Positions 38,809-47,639 of a DNA stretch of 64,000 nucleotides are shown in pieces (the first letter of the stretch is position 1; each line of letters opens with the position of its first letter). The notes beneath the pieces were generated by a model. It had not been told where the DNA came from. It made no database searches and saw only the letters and a list, made by a program, of their open reading frames with translations. The translations under genes and the position numbers were made by a program. This stretch comes from Ensifer adhaerens (GTDB lineage Bacteria; Pseudomonadota; Alphaproteobacteria; Rhizobiales; Rhizobiaceae): the NCBI RefSeq assembly GCF_002007205.1, contig NZ_LAZS01000009.1, forward strand, positions 124,001 through 188,000, given 5' to 3'.

Positions 38809-39369
38809 TCAGTTCGAGAGGTCTGGGACCGCAATGGAGGCATAGGTCTCCAAGGAGGTTTCGCCGTCGTCACCCTGAGCGCCAAAAACCCAAGCGAAAC
38901 GAACGCCATAATCGCTCATCAGCGTCAAAAGACCAAGCCCCGAGCCGCTCTTGCCGAGCCCGGTTGCGTTTGCCTCGATACGCTCGATGAGCAAGTCGCC
39001 GGGATCGCCGTCGGCGATCTCGGAAAGCAGTTCCTGGAAGCGGGCGGCCGCTTCGTTGTCGATCACATTCGACACCTTCGTGCGGAAGCTGTGGCCCTCG
39101 AGGGCAGCCTCGACGACGACAGAACCGGAGGCGCGGAACTTCACGGCATTCTCGACCAGCTCGTTGGTCAGGTAGCCGATATTGTGGCGCACTTCCCGAT
39201 AGGTGTTGCGCGAGGCGCGGTAGCGCAGCGCCGCCAGTTCGGCGACGAAATCCGAAGCCATGGCGCAATGCTTCCAGCTGAGATCGAGCGGCCCGTCGTA
39301 GAGACGCAGCCGGGTCATCTTCTGGTGGGCACCGATCGTCAGGTCCGCCAGTCCGTAGAGCGTGGTCAT
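38809..39369 (-). CDS. HATPase-domain protein (slr1658-like, anti-sigma kinase fold)
   Basis: 186 residues. A GHKL ATPase is visible: N-box [10 protein letters not shown] (69-78, Glu70 and Asn74) and G-box [14 protein letters not shown] (138-151). There is no phospho-accepting His domain, so it is of the soluble SpoIIAB/RsbW-like type that phosphorylates STAS proteins on Ser. It starts five bases after the phosphatase stop and is followed 13 bases on by the STAS gene. It is the intact kinase candidate of the operon. Confidence 0.75.
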   Translation of the reverse strand: MTTLYGLADLTIGAHQKMTRLRLYDGPLDLSWKHCAMASDFVAELAALRYRASRNTYREVRHNIGYLTNELVENAVKFRASGSVVVEAALEGHSFRTKVSNVIDNEAAARFQELLSEIADGDPGDLLIERIEANATGLGKSGSGLGLLTLMSDYGVRFAWVFGAQGDDGETSLETYASIAVPDLSN

Positions 39370-39373
39370 CTGA

Positions 39374-41734
39374 TCACCTGTGTCTCATGACGACGAGCGT
39401 GATGTCGTCATATATCTTCTGCTTGCCGATATGCGCCATCAGGTCGTCGATGATGCCCGCTTTGACGTCCTCGGCGCTTTGTCCGTAAAACTTTCCGGCG
39501 CTTGCGCACAGCCGCTCGATGCCGAACAGTTCGCCCTTGGCGTTCGCCGCCTCGGTCACGCCGTCCGTGTGTAGCACGATCATGTCGCCGCGGCCGAAGG
39601 ATATCTCGCGGGTGGCGACGAAGCGCGAAATATCCGATTCGAGACCGATCGGCAGGCCGAGGTCCAGCGTGTCGATCCGCTCGATTTCGGCACCCTTGCG
39701 CACCACGATCAGCTCCTCGTGCTGCCCCGACAGCGTCAGGCGGCCGTGGTCGTAGTCGAGGAAGGCTAGCGACAGGTGCTTGTCGGTGTTGGTGCGCACG
39801 ATGTTCTTGTAGATGGCGCGGTTGAGGCGGTTGAGGAACTGCTCCGGCTCCATGTCGCCGGCTTCCTGCAGGGCGCGGGCGACCGACTGCACCATCAGCA
39901 TCAGCACACCGCTTTCAAGGCCATGACCGGTCACGTCGCCGATGCCGATCTTAAGCCGCTCGCCGTCACGCAGCACGTCGTAGTAGTCGCCTCCCACCTC
40001 GTCGGCCGGCCGCATATAGGCGGCGATCTCGAGGTCGGCGATTTCCGCGAGCTCGCCGGCCTTCGGCAGCACCATCATCTGGATCTGCTTGGCGACGGCG
40101 AGTTCGGCCCCAAGGCGCAGGTTCTCACTGCGCAGTTGGGTATTCAGCGTCGAAATCTGGTGGTTGGCGTCCTCGAGCTGCTTGGTGCGTTCGGTCACCA
40201 GGTTTTCGAGGTTCTCGGTGTGGTAGCTGATCTCTTCGGCCATGCGGTTGAAGGCGATGGCGGCTTCACCGACTTCGTCGCGCGTCGTAATGGGCACACG
40301 GACGGAATAATCCTTCGCTTCGATGCGGGTCGCCGCTCCGGCGAGCGCGCTGATGCCGCGGGTAACGCGCTTGGAAATGCCGAACACGGCGAGCGTGACG
40401 AACAGCAGCGAAGCGAGCAGGGCCAGGATCTGATAGATGAGGATGCGGTTCGTCGCTTCAGAGATACTCGCCTGCGCCGCAAACAGTGAGGCATAGATTT
40501 CCCGCTCCGGCACGACGATGCCAATCGACATGGTCTCGCGGCGCACCGGACCGGACACCCAGAAGTTCTCTGGCTCGAGCTGCTTCAGGAGAATGAGATA
40601 GGGGACCTTCTCACCGCCCTCGTCGAGTAGTACCCGCTGAATGGCGCCATCGGAGCCAAGCGGCAGCTCTGTGATCGCGGGCTGTACGCTGCGGCGCAGC
40701 GAGCGCTCCAACCCCGTGACGCCTTGTCCACCAGTGTCGCTCGACCGCTGCAGGCCGATTACCTTTTCGCCGACTGGATTGATGGCAAGCACATTGCCGT
40801 CGGACATCACAAGAAATCCGAAGCCACTGTCGCCGACTTTGACGCTTTCGACAACCTCGGCCAGTTGATCGAGCGTGATATCGGTTCCGGTCGCTCCGGC
40901 GACACCCTTGCGGTCGGGCGTCCAGAGCGGCTGGAAGAAACTGACGATCAGTTTGCCCGAGGCGGCATCGGTGTAAGGTTGCGTTTGCGTGGTATCGGCT
41001 GCAACGGGCCTGAGGTTCGGATGCTTCGCCCATTCCTCCCAGGACTCGTAGAGGCCGGGGAAGAAGAAGCTCCAGAAGTTGGCTTCGTTGTGACCGGGGT
41101 AGAGACGGTCGAACGTCTGCGCCTGATCGGCATAGGGCGCCATCCGCAAGATCGGCCGTTCTTTTGGCCCGACATAGTACATCTGCAGTTTGGAGCGGCC
41201 GTGCGCAAGCAGGGCGGGAGCAACCAGATCGAGAACGGCGCTGTTCTCGATATCGGTCTGCACCTCGGGTAGCGGCCGGTGGTCGGGGCCAAGGAGATAG
41301 CTCCAAACGCTTACGCTCGAGAGCTGTCCCGGAAGGTTCTGCGCCCACCCACCTTTGGGATCGTAAGTGACGGTAACGGATTCCGGTGCATGCCGGGCAA
41401 GTGCCTCCCCCACGTCGGACCTGCGCACGGGGCGGTCGATCTGCGCTTGCAGCACGCCCGCGAGCGTGGCGACGTCGGCGTGAACCTGGCCGAGCAGAAG
41501 ATTAACCCGCGCGGCGGTCGAAACCGCGTAGGTGAGCATGTAATCTTCGTTGGCCTTTTGCAGGCCCTGTCCGACCTCCGTCGTCGCGTCACGCGACAAT
41601 CTTTGAACGTTCCAGAGCGCCAGACCGCCTGTTAGCAGGAGGTCGAAGAGCACGGCGCTGCCGACCACCAGCACGAACTTGGCGCGAAAGGATCTCAAAC
41701 CAAACCAGGGACGTTGGATATTGCTTGCGCTCAT
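39374..41734 (-). CDS. Membrane sensor PP2C (SpoIIE-type) phosphatase
   Basis: 786 residues. One membrane segment near residue 25, a periplasmic double-Cache-like sensor (about 45-420), a second segment (ILIYQILALLASLLFVTLAV, about 425-448), a HAMP domain, a coiled coil, then the phosphatase (about 540-786). The metal-binding motifs are complete: DEVGGDYYDV, IGDVTGHGLESG, LHTDGVTEAAN and YDDITLVV. It should sense a periplasmic ligand and dephosphorylate STAS proteins in the cytoplasm, like SiaA of Pseudomonas or RsbU-type phosphatases. Its ATG overlaps the stop of the STAS-methyltransferase gene. Confidence 0.87.
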   Translation of the reverse strand: MSASNIQRPWFGLRSFRAKFVLVVGSAVLFDLLLTGGLALWNVQRLSRDATTEVGQGLQKANEDYMLTYAVSTAARVNLLLGQVHADVATLAGVLQAQIDRPVRRSDVGEALARHAPESVTVTYDPKGGWAQNLPGQLSSVSVWSYLLGPDHRPLPEVQTDIENSAVLDLVAPALLAHGRSKLQMYYVGPKERPILRMAPYADQAQTFDRLYPGHNEANFWSFFFPGLYESWEEWAKHPNLRPVAADTTQTQPYTDAASGKLIVSFFQPLWTPDRKGVAGATGTDITLDQLAEVVESVKVGDSGFGFLVMSDGNVLAINPVGEKVIGLQRSSDTGGQGVTGLERSLRRSVQPAITELPLGSDGAIQRVLLDEGGEKVPYLILLKQLEPENFWVSGPVRRETMSIGIVVPEREIYASLFAAQASISEATNRILIYQILALLASLLFVTLAVFGISKRVTRGISALAGAATRIEAKDYSVRVPITTRDEVGEAAIAFNRMAEEISYHTENLENLVTERTKQLEDANHQISTLNTQLRSENLRLGAELAVAKQIQMMVLPKAGELAEIADLEIAAYMRPADEVGGDYYDVLRDGERLKIGIGDVTGHGLESGVLMLMVQSVARALQEAGDMEPEQFLNRLNRAIYKNIVRTNTDKHLSLAFLDYDHGRLTLSGQHEELIVVRKGAEIERIDTLDLGLPIGLESDISRFVATREISFGRGDMIVLHTDGVTEAANAKGELFGIERLCASAGKFYGQSAEDVKAGIIDDLMAHIGKQKIYDDITLVVMRHR

Positions 41735-42906
41735 AGTGGTTTGCGCCCGGACGCCGCCCAGATCGGCCAGCCCGCATAGCCCTTCGGATGCAGCGCAGCG
41801 AAGATGTGATCCCGGAAGCCTTGGCGGAACCGCTCGATGAATTCGGGTGCTTCGCCGTGTCTCATCGCCATGTCCGCAAACATCTTCTCCCAGCCGGCGA
41901 TGATATCGGCGAAATCCTGTGGGTCACCATCCAGATTGGTGACCATGAAGGATTCGACCAGGATGTCGTCGAAGCCCGTGTCGGCAAGATAGCGCCGGCT
42001 CTTTGGCCCGAACTCCACATCTATCTCGAAATTACTCAAAAGCCGTGCGAGCTCATTGTAGGTCCATTGGATGCTTTGCGCCCGCGGCTCGCCGAGGCAG
42101 TGCGAGTTCTTCTCGTTGGTGATGTAGACCCGGCCGCCCGGCTTCACGATCCTGTAGAGTTCCTTGAGAAGCAGCTCCGGCTGATTGAAGACCTGCACCG
42201 AGTGGCGGCAGGCCACGAAGTCGAACTGGTTGTCCTCAAGCAGCATCTCCGACGCGTCGCCGTAGGTGTATTCGATACCCGTCACGCCGAACTCGGCGGC
42301 CACCTTTCGGGCATAGGCGAGGCTCGGCTTGGAGTGGTCGAGCGCGACGATCCGCGCCGGCTGGAACTCCTTCTGCGCAAGCACGGCGAAATCGCCGATG
42401 CCGCAGCAGATGTCGGCCACGGCGATGCCGGGCCGCATGCCGTGGCGCGGCAGGATAGTGCGCTCGTGGCGCCAGGTCAATTTCGTCTGCGCGCGGAGAA
42501 TTGGAATGAAGCTCGTATCCTCGAAGTAGTCCTGGCCGGGATAGAACATCGAATCATAGACCTCGACGGAGATCTGCGGCTCGATCGTGCTCAGGTGCCG
42601 GAACATGCGCGTCGTCCAGCTGACGACGCTTGACGTGACGATGACCAGACGCAGGTCCGATCGCTCGCGGCAGGCGTCGAGGGCGACCCGGATGAAGGCC
42701 TGGAAGGCCGTGTTGTTCATCTGGATGAGGCGCTTCACATCGATATAGAGAACGCCGCGCACCGCATCGATCGCTTCCCTCAGCGCATGGATGCTCTCGG
42801 CGATTTCATCGATCGAACGCGGTCGAATCGTTCCGGCAAGCGAGAAGATCTGGCTGTTCGGGTCAAAACCGACCTTGAAACGCTGAGGAAGGCCCGCCGC
42901 GATCAA
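41731..42906 (-). CDS. STAS-like / SAM-dependent methyltransferase fusion
   Basis: 391 residues. Residues about 10-120 look like a STAS-type domain (VLYIDVKRLIQMNNTAFQAF); the usual phospho-Ser turn reads MNNT, so Asn or Thr replaces Ser. Residues about 130-390 are a class I methyltransferase with motif I VADICCGIGDF (164-173) and the acidic post-I residue in VALDHS (Asp190). The TTG start is supported by AAGGA eight bases upstream and a TTGA overlap with the preceding gene; no other start fits. The fusion implies that partner switching controls a methyltransferase. Its substrate is unknown; UbiE-like similarity would be generic. Confidence 0.72.
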   Translation of the reverse strand: MIAAGLPQRFKVGFDPNSQIFSLAGTIRPRSIDEIAESIHALREAIDAVRGVLYIDVKRLIQMNNTAFQAFIRVALDACRERSDLRLVIVTSSVVSWTTRMFRHLSTIEPQISVEVYDSMFYPGQDYFEDTSFIPILRAQTKLTWRHERTILPRHGMRPGIAVADICCGIGDFAVLAQKEFQPARIVALDHSKPSLAYARKVAAEFGVTGIEYTYGDASEMLLEDNQFDFVACRHSVQVFNQPELLLKELYRIVKPGGRVYITNEKNSHCLGEPRAQSIQWTYNELARLLSNFEIDVEFGPKSRRYLADTGFDDILVESFMVTNLDGDPQDFADIIAGWEKMFADMAMRHGEAPEFIERFRQGFRDHIFAALHPKGYAGWPIWAASGRKPL

Positions 42907-43421
42907 CTCACCATTCCTTCAAGAGGAAGATCCACGATCAGGGTGATAGCCGGAGCCGCATCCTCGTCAAGCCGGAGGCGGGCGTCGTAGTTCACAGCGA
43001 GGTCCAGAAGCACCGATTCCCGGCTGGGGGCAAGGTCGTTGGAAATGGCGTCGAGATAGCGGGCCTGGGCATCGCTCTCACGGGTTTTCGATACCGCTTC
43101 ACGATAGAAGCGCGCCTGGCCCGGCGGGCAGGGGAAGCTCAGCTGAACCCGCTCCGTGGCGCCTTGGCGATAGATCGACAACCCGATCTTGCCGTCGGTG
43201 GTGCCGCCGCGAAATGAAACCTCGAGAAGCTCGTTGAGCGCGGAGGAAAAGAAGTTCGAATGCCGTACCGGATCGGTCCGGTTGTGGCTGATCATACGCG
43301 CGAGGTAGCTCGAAACATGGTCGCAATGGTGCCAGTCCGAGAGGAAATCTTCCATCTCCATATCGAACTGAAGCAAGGGCTCGAAAGCCGTCTCCGTGGT
43401 CTTGTTGACACTAGCACCCAT
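42903..43421 (-). CDS. Degenerate HATPase-like protein (SiaB/DUF6272-like)
   Basis: 172 residues. The helix NFFSSALNELLEVSF resembles the N-box of anti-sigma kinases (compare [10 protein letters not shown] in the operon's other ATPase), but the metal-binding Asn is replaced (LEVSF) and no glycine-rich G-box is visible. It may be a SiaB-like kinase with unusual motifs or a pseudokinase that only binds STAS partners. It heads the five-gene operon; the ATG has GGAGG ten bases upstream. An upstream extension of the frame has no ribosome site. A STAS-methyltransferase gene overlaps its stop. Confidence 0.62.
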   Translation of the reverse strand: MGASVNKTTETAFEPLLQFDMEMEDFLSDWHHCDHVSSYLARMISHNRTDPVRHSNFFSSALNELLEVSFRGGTTDGKIGLSIYRQGATERVQLSFPCPPGQARFYREAVSKTRESDAQARYLDAISNDLAPSRESVLLDLAVNYDARLRLDEDAAPAITLIVDLPLEGMVS

Positions 43422-43567
43422 GCAGCAATGCCCTCCGCACCCCGAACTCTGCCACGGCCATAAACCACTTTCTATAATGATTTCTAACCACGTACCCCCC
43501 GGATCTCGCATCAAACAACCCAGGTTTTGCCCCGCGCCGCATGAGGTGCAACGCATAGATGCGTAGG

Positions 43568-45244
43568 CTACAGCGTCGCCATTGCCGATGAGCGTCGAAG
43601 ATACGCGCCGATCGCGTCTGCAGGCATGGGCATGCCCAGGAAATAACCCTGCAGGCGGTCGCAACCCTCTTTTCGAAGCCAGACGGCCTGCCCGATCGTC
43701 TCGACGCCCTCGGCGGTCACGCGCATGCCAAGACCGTGGGCAAGGCCGATGATCGACCGGACGATCGTCTGGCTCTTTTCGTCGCTCTCCAGATCCTTGA
43801 TGAAGTAGCGGTCGATCTTGATCGTATCGAAGGGGAAGTTCTTGAGGTAGCTGAGCGACGAATAGAAGGTGCCGAAATCGTCGAGGGAGATCTGGATACC
43901 GAGCACGTTGAGCGTGTTCAGCGTGTCGAGGTTGTTGGTCGTGCGTTCAAGCAGCACCGATTCTGTGACCTCGAGCTCAAGCCGGTCGGCCCTCAAACCT
44001 GCCATGTCGATCGCCTGGGCGATCCGGTCTGTCAGGCCCTCGCGCAGGAACTCCGCCGGCGACAGGTTGACGGCGACGGTGAAGTGCGACGGCCAGGTGG
44101 CAGCCTGCCGGCAGGCCTCCTCCAGCACCCATTGGCCGATCTCGTTCATCAGGCCGTCGGCTTCCGCCATCGGGATGAAGACGTTGGGCGGGATCGTGCC
44201 CACCAGCGGATGGTGCCAGCGCACCAGTGCCTCGAAGCCGACGATCGAAAATGGCGGCTCGACGAGCGGCTGGTACTCGATCGAAAACTGCTTGTCCTGC
44301 AGCGCAGTGCGCAGACTGCGGCGCAGCATCTCGCGCTGTTCGAGCACGATCAACATGGAGCGGCTGAAGGTCTTTGCCCGGCCCCGTCCGTCCTTCTTGG
44401 CGGCATAAAGCGCGATGTCCGCCGCCTTCATCAGTTGTTCGATGTCGTTTCCGTCATTCGGCGCAATGGCAATGCCGATGCTGGCGCCGACGAAGACGGA
44501 GATGCCGTCGATCGTGAAAGGTTCGCTGAACGCCTGGATCAGGGTTTCGGCGAGATATTCGGCGTCCGCCGGCTGGTCGCTGTGGCGCTGGATGACGGCG
44601 AACTCGTCGCCGGCGAGGCGATAGGCGACTTCACCGTCGCGAAGGGTGCCGCGGATGCGCTCGGCGGCCATTTTCAAGACCGCGTCGCCGGCGCCGTGGC
44701 CGAGCGTGTCGTTGACCGGCTTGAAATCGTCGAGGTCGATCTGCATCAGCGCCAGCTTCTCGCCCGGCGTCGGCAGGATGCTTTGCAGATCGTCGCTGAA
44801 CTGCCGCCGGTTGGGCAGGCCGGTCAGCACGTCGTGCGTCGCCTGGTGCAGGAGCAGCGCGCGCTCGCTTTCGCCATGGCTGCCGACCTCGCGGCGGGTC
44901 GAGCGGCCGCTCGTTTCGAGCACGCCGATGCCACGCATGGCGCGGAAGACGAGCAGCGTGCGCCGTGATTTGGTGGTGGCGTCGACGACTTCGACGCTGC
45001 GCGGCACGCCGTGAGCGATGACGGATTCAACCGCGGCCTTCGACACCGGCGCAAGCAATTCGGGATAGAGATGCCACAAGGTGGCATCGACGAGCGTGCC
45101 GACCTCGTAGGTTTCCTGCAGCGCCGGCGAGGCGCCGGTCAGATGAAAGGCTTCGTCATAGAACGAGAGGACTTCGTCCAGATGGGCCGCAACGGGATCT
45201 TGCACTGAAGCTGAAGCAGACAAGGTTGCGTCAGTGTCCGGCAT
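43568..45244 (-). CDS. Diguanylate cyclase/phosphodiesterase (PAS-like-GGDEF-EAL)
   Basis: 558 residues, cytoplasmic. An N-terminal PAS-like sensor (about 15-125) is followed by GGDEF (about 150-305; active-site loop LAGDEFAVI, Ala for first Gly, still compatible with activity) and EAL (about 320-550; GFEALVRWHHP, NLSPAEF, DDFGTFYSSLSYL, KIDRYFI, TAEGVET). Key EAL metal ligands appear present, so it may make or break cyclic di-GMP. AAAGG precedes the start. It lies 146 bases upstream of the partner-switching operon on the same strand, an arrangement that recalls siaABCD, where the phospho-switch controls a diguanylate cyclase. Confidence 0.87.
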   Translation of the reverse strand: MPDTDATLSASASVQDPVAAHLDEVLSFYDEAFHLTGASPALQETYEVGTLVDATLWHLYPELLAPVSKAAVESVIAHGVPRSVEVVDATTKSRRTLLVFRAMRGIGVLETSGRSTRREVGSHGESERALLLHQATHDVLTGLPNRRQFSDDLQSILPTPGEKLALMQIDLDDFKPVNDTLGHGAGDAVLKMAAERIRGTLRDGEVAYRLAGDEFAVIQRHSDQPADAEYLAETLIQAFSEPFTIDGISVFVGASIGIAIAPNDGNDIEQLMKAADIALYAAKKDGRGRAKTFSRSMLIVLEQREMLRRSLRTALQDKQFSIEYQPLVEPPFSIVGFEALVRWHHPLVGTIPPNVFIPMAEADGLMNEIGQWVLEEACRQAATWPSHFTVAVNLSPAEFLREGLTDRIAQAIDMAGLRADRLELEVTESVLLERTTNNLDTLNTLNVLGIQISLDDFGTFYSSLSYLKNFPFDTIKIDRYFIKDLESDEKSQTIVRSIIGLAHGLGMRVTAEGVETIGQAVWLRKEGCDRLQGYFLGMPMPADAIGAYLRRSSAMATL

Positions 45245-45775
45245 GCTTGCCTTTCCCTCTCTATTTCGAACGCGCCGGAAGAATGTAAAAGCCCGCTCCA
45301 ACGGCGCTCCGGTTCGGCTCGTCCTTCTGCAAAGCTACCGCGTCGCCCGCCCGGGTCAATGCCAATAGGCTGCTTGCGATCTTACCTGTGGAAACCTCGC
45401 TTCGGAGCATGGCGAGCGCTGCTCGATATCCTTTGCCCCACACGGTTGTATATAAGCTTCCTCTTGTATCATTTGCCATCATTGCATGCAATTTGGGGCG
45501 GAACAGCTGTGGGCGTTTGGGCTCCGCCTGCACGCATGTTCCATTGTGGGACGCCATATCAACAGGGGTTTCGGGTGTCTACTGCGGCCGGTCGCGGTTA
45601 AGCAAACGGCAGATACGCCCGGGCAACGGGGCCGTCGGGTTCCGTTTAAATATCGGTTAACCATAAAGGAAGTTTTCAGGGGATTATGTGGCTTCACCCA
45701 TCCCGAGATCACCCGGAATTAACAACCACGGGCGAGTTGGCCACCGGGGTTGCCGGTGGCCAATCGCTATTAGAC
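45245..45775. other. Intergenic region upstream of the GGDEF-EAL gene
   Basis: 531 bases with GC content lower than the surroundings in parts (45440-45490). It holds the terminator of the adenine deaminase operon at its right end and presumably the promoter of the GGDEF-EAL gene. A 73-98 codon minus-strand frame ends 16 bases before that gene but has no ribosome site and no recognisable product. A small RNA cannot be excluded. Confidence 0.4.
45737..45763 (-). terminator. Terminator of the adenine deaminase operon
   Basis: TTGGCCACCGG pairs perfectly with CCGGTGGCCAA (11-base stem, five-base loop), 13 bases beyond the deaminase stop on the minus strand. No long T-tract follows, but the stem is strong. 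Confidence 0.65.
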
Positions 45776-47572
45776 TCAGTGCGTGCTCAGAATCACGTCG
45801 GTCTTCTGGAAGGTCCGGACGTCGATCAGGCCCTTGTCGGAAATCCGGAGTTCCGGAATGACGACGAGCGCCAGCAGCGAGTGCTGCATATAGGCGTTGT
45901 TGAGCCGGCAGCCGCAGGCGCGCATCGCCTCGACGATCGCAGCGGCCTTTTCGGCGACGATTTCCGCCCGCTGATCCGACATCAGGCCGGCAACGGGAAG
46001 TTCGACCAGGGCCAGCTCGCGGCCTTCCTTGAAGACGACGATGCCGCCGCCAACCTCGTGCAACCGGTTGGCGGCCTTGGCCATGTCCGCCTTGTTCGTG
46101 CCGACGACGATCATGTGGTGGCTGTCATGGGCGACCGTGCTGGCCATAGCGCAATCGCTGTCATAGCCGAAGCCGGAGACGAAGGCGTTGACCACGTCGC
46201 CGGTGCCGCGGTGGCGTTCGACGAGCGCGATCTGGCAGATGTCGTTGCCTCGGTCCATCTGCACGAGACCGTTATCGATCGCGACGTCGGCTTCCAGCGC
46301 CCGCGTCGGCGCCTGGTTTTCGACGACGCCGATCACGTTCACGCGTGCCCGTGTCGCCCGCGCATTCGAGGGGATGTCGAAATCCGCGGCAGCCAGCATC
46401 CGGCCGAGATGCACAGTGTTGCAGGCGCTTTCCGGATAGACATAGGCCGGGATATCGCGCACCAGCGTGCCGCCTTCGGCCAGGAGTTCGCCGCGGGCAA
46501 AGACCATCTCGATCGGCAGCGCGGCAAGGTCCGACGTGACGATCAGGTCTGCCCGGCGACCCGGTGCGATCGAGCCGAGTTCGCGCTCGAGGCCGAAATG
46601 CTGGGCGGTGTTGAGCGTCGCCATCTGTATGGCGGTAATCGGCTTCAGTCCTTGCGCGATCGCGTGGCGCACCACGCGGTTCATGTGGCCGTCGTGTACC
46701 AGCGTGCCGGAATGGCTGTCGTCCGTGCAGAGCAGGAAGTTGCGCGGATCAAGGCCGGATTCCGTCACCGCCTTGATCTGCGCGGCAACATCGTACCAGG
46801 CCGAACCGAGCCGCAGCATGGCGCGCATGCCCTGGCGCACGCGGGCGATCGCGTCGTCGACCGTCGTGCCTTCATGATCGTCCGCTGGCCCGCCGGCGGC
46901 ATAGGCGTGGAATTCGCGGCCGAGATGGGGGGAGGCATAGTGCCCGCCGACGGTGAGCCGCGCATCCTGAGTGGCGGCGATCTCGGCCATCATCTTCGGG
47001 TCGTTTCCGGCAACGCCGGGGAAGTTCATCATTTCGCCAAGGCCCATGATGTTCGGCCAGGCGAGCGCCTCGGCGACATCCTGAGCCGAAAGCTCGGCGC
47101 CGGCGGTCTCGAGCCCCGGCGCGCTCGGTACGCAGCTCGGCACCTGCACCAGCACGTTGACCGGCAGGCTTTGGGCCTCCTCATTCATCAGTCGGACGCC
47201 GGCAAGGCCGAGCACATTGGCGATCTCGTGCGGGTCGATGAACATCGTGGTGGTCCCGTGCGGGATGACCGCGCGGGCAAATTCGGTGACGGTGACGAGA
47301 CCGCTCTCCACATGCATGTGGGCATCGCAGAGGCCGGGAACGAGATAGCGCCCAGCGGCGTCGACGACCTTGGTGCCTTCGCCGATCGTGTGGCTGGCAT
47401 CCGGACCGACATAGGCGAATCGGCCGGCTTTGACGGCGATATCGGTTCCGGGGATGATTTCGCCGGAGTAGACGTTGACCCATTTGCCGTTGCGAATCAC
47501 AAGATCGGCGGGCTTGCGGCCCATGGCGACGTCGACCAGTTCGGGTGCGGTCTTCGACCAGGATTGAAGCAT
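45776..47572 (-). CDS. ade: Adenine deaminase
   Basis: 598 residues, the usual length. It converts adenine to hypoxanthine plus ammonia in purine salvage. Amidohydrolase metal motifs are seen: His-Met-His at 85-87 (DAHMHVES), DPHEIANV at 113-120, and LCTDDSHSG further on. The C-terminal adenine-deaminase domain (from about 420) is present. AAGGAA lies eight bases before the ATG. It is the last gene of an operon that also encodes a purine permease and a second deaminase-like protein, under the divergent LysR regulator. Confidence 0.93.
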   Translation of the reverse strand: MLQSWSKTAPELVDVAMGRKPADLVIRNGKWVNVYSGEIIPGTDIAVKAGRFAYVGPDASHTIGEGTKVVDAAGRYLVPGLCDAHMHVESGLVTVTEFARAVIPHGTTTMFIDPHEIANVLGLAGVRLMNEEAQSLPVNVLVQVPSCVPSAPGLETAGAELSAQDVAEALAWPNIMGLGEMMNFPGVAGNDPKMMAEIAATQDARLTVGGHYASPHLGREFHAYAAGGPADDHEGTTVDDAIARVRQGMRAMLRLGSAWYDVAAQIKAVTESGLDPRNFLLCTDDSHSGTLVHDGHMNRVVRHAIAQGLKPITAIQMATLNTAQHFGLERELGSIAPGRRADLIVTSDLAALPIEMVFARGELLAEGGTLVRDIPAYVYPESACNTVHLGRMLAAADFDIPSNARATRARVNVIGVVENQAPTRALEADVAIDNGLVQMDRGNDICQIALVERHRGTGDVVNAFVSGFGYDSDCAMASTVAHDSHHMIVVGTNKADMAKAANRLHEVGGGIVVFKEGRELALVELPVAGLMSDQRAEIVAEKAAAIVEAMRACGCRLNNAYMQHSLLALVVIPELRISDKGLIDVRTFQKTDVILSTH

Positions 47573-47598
47573 GACTGTTTCCTTCGGATGGGCGATGT

Positions 47599-47623
47599 CG
47601 GCGCCCTTGCATTAAGGGCGCCG
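47599..47623 (-). terminator. Intercistronic hairpin between permease and deaminase genes
   Basis: A ten-base stem (CGGCGCCCTT with AAGGGCGCCG) and five-base loop sit in the 67-base gap between the NCS2 permease stop and the deaminase start. No T-tract follows on the minus strand, so it more likely adjusts mRNA stability or read-through than stops transcription. Confidence 0.45.
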
Positions 47624-47639
47624 TCGGATTTTCTGCCGG

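Noticed and set aside
45261-45557. Small minus-strand frame of 73-98 codons just before the GGDEF-EAL gene
   Set aside because: No Shine-Dalgarno sequence at either ATG and no recognisable product; it may be leader sequence. It remains possible but unsupported.
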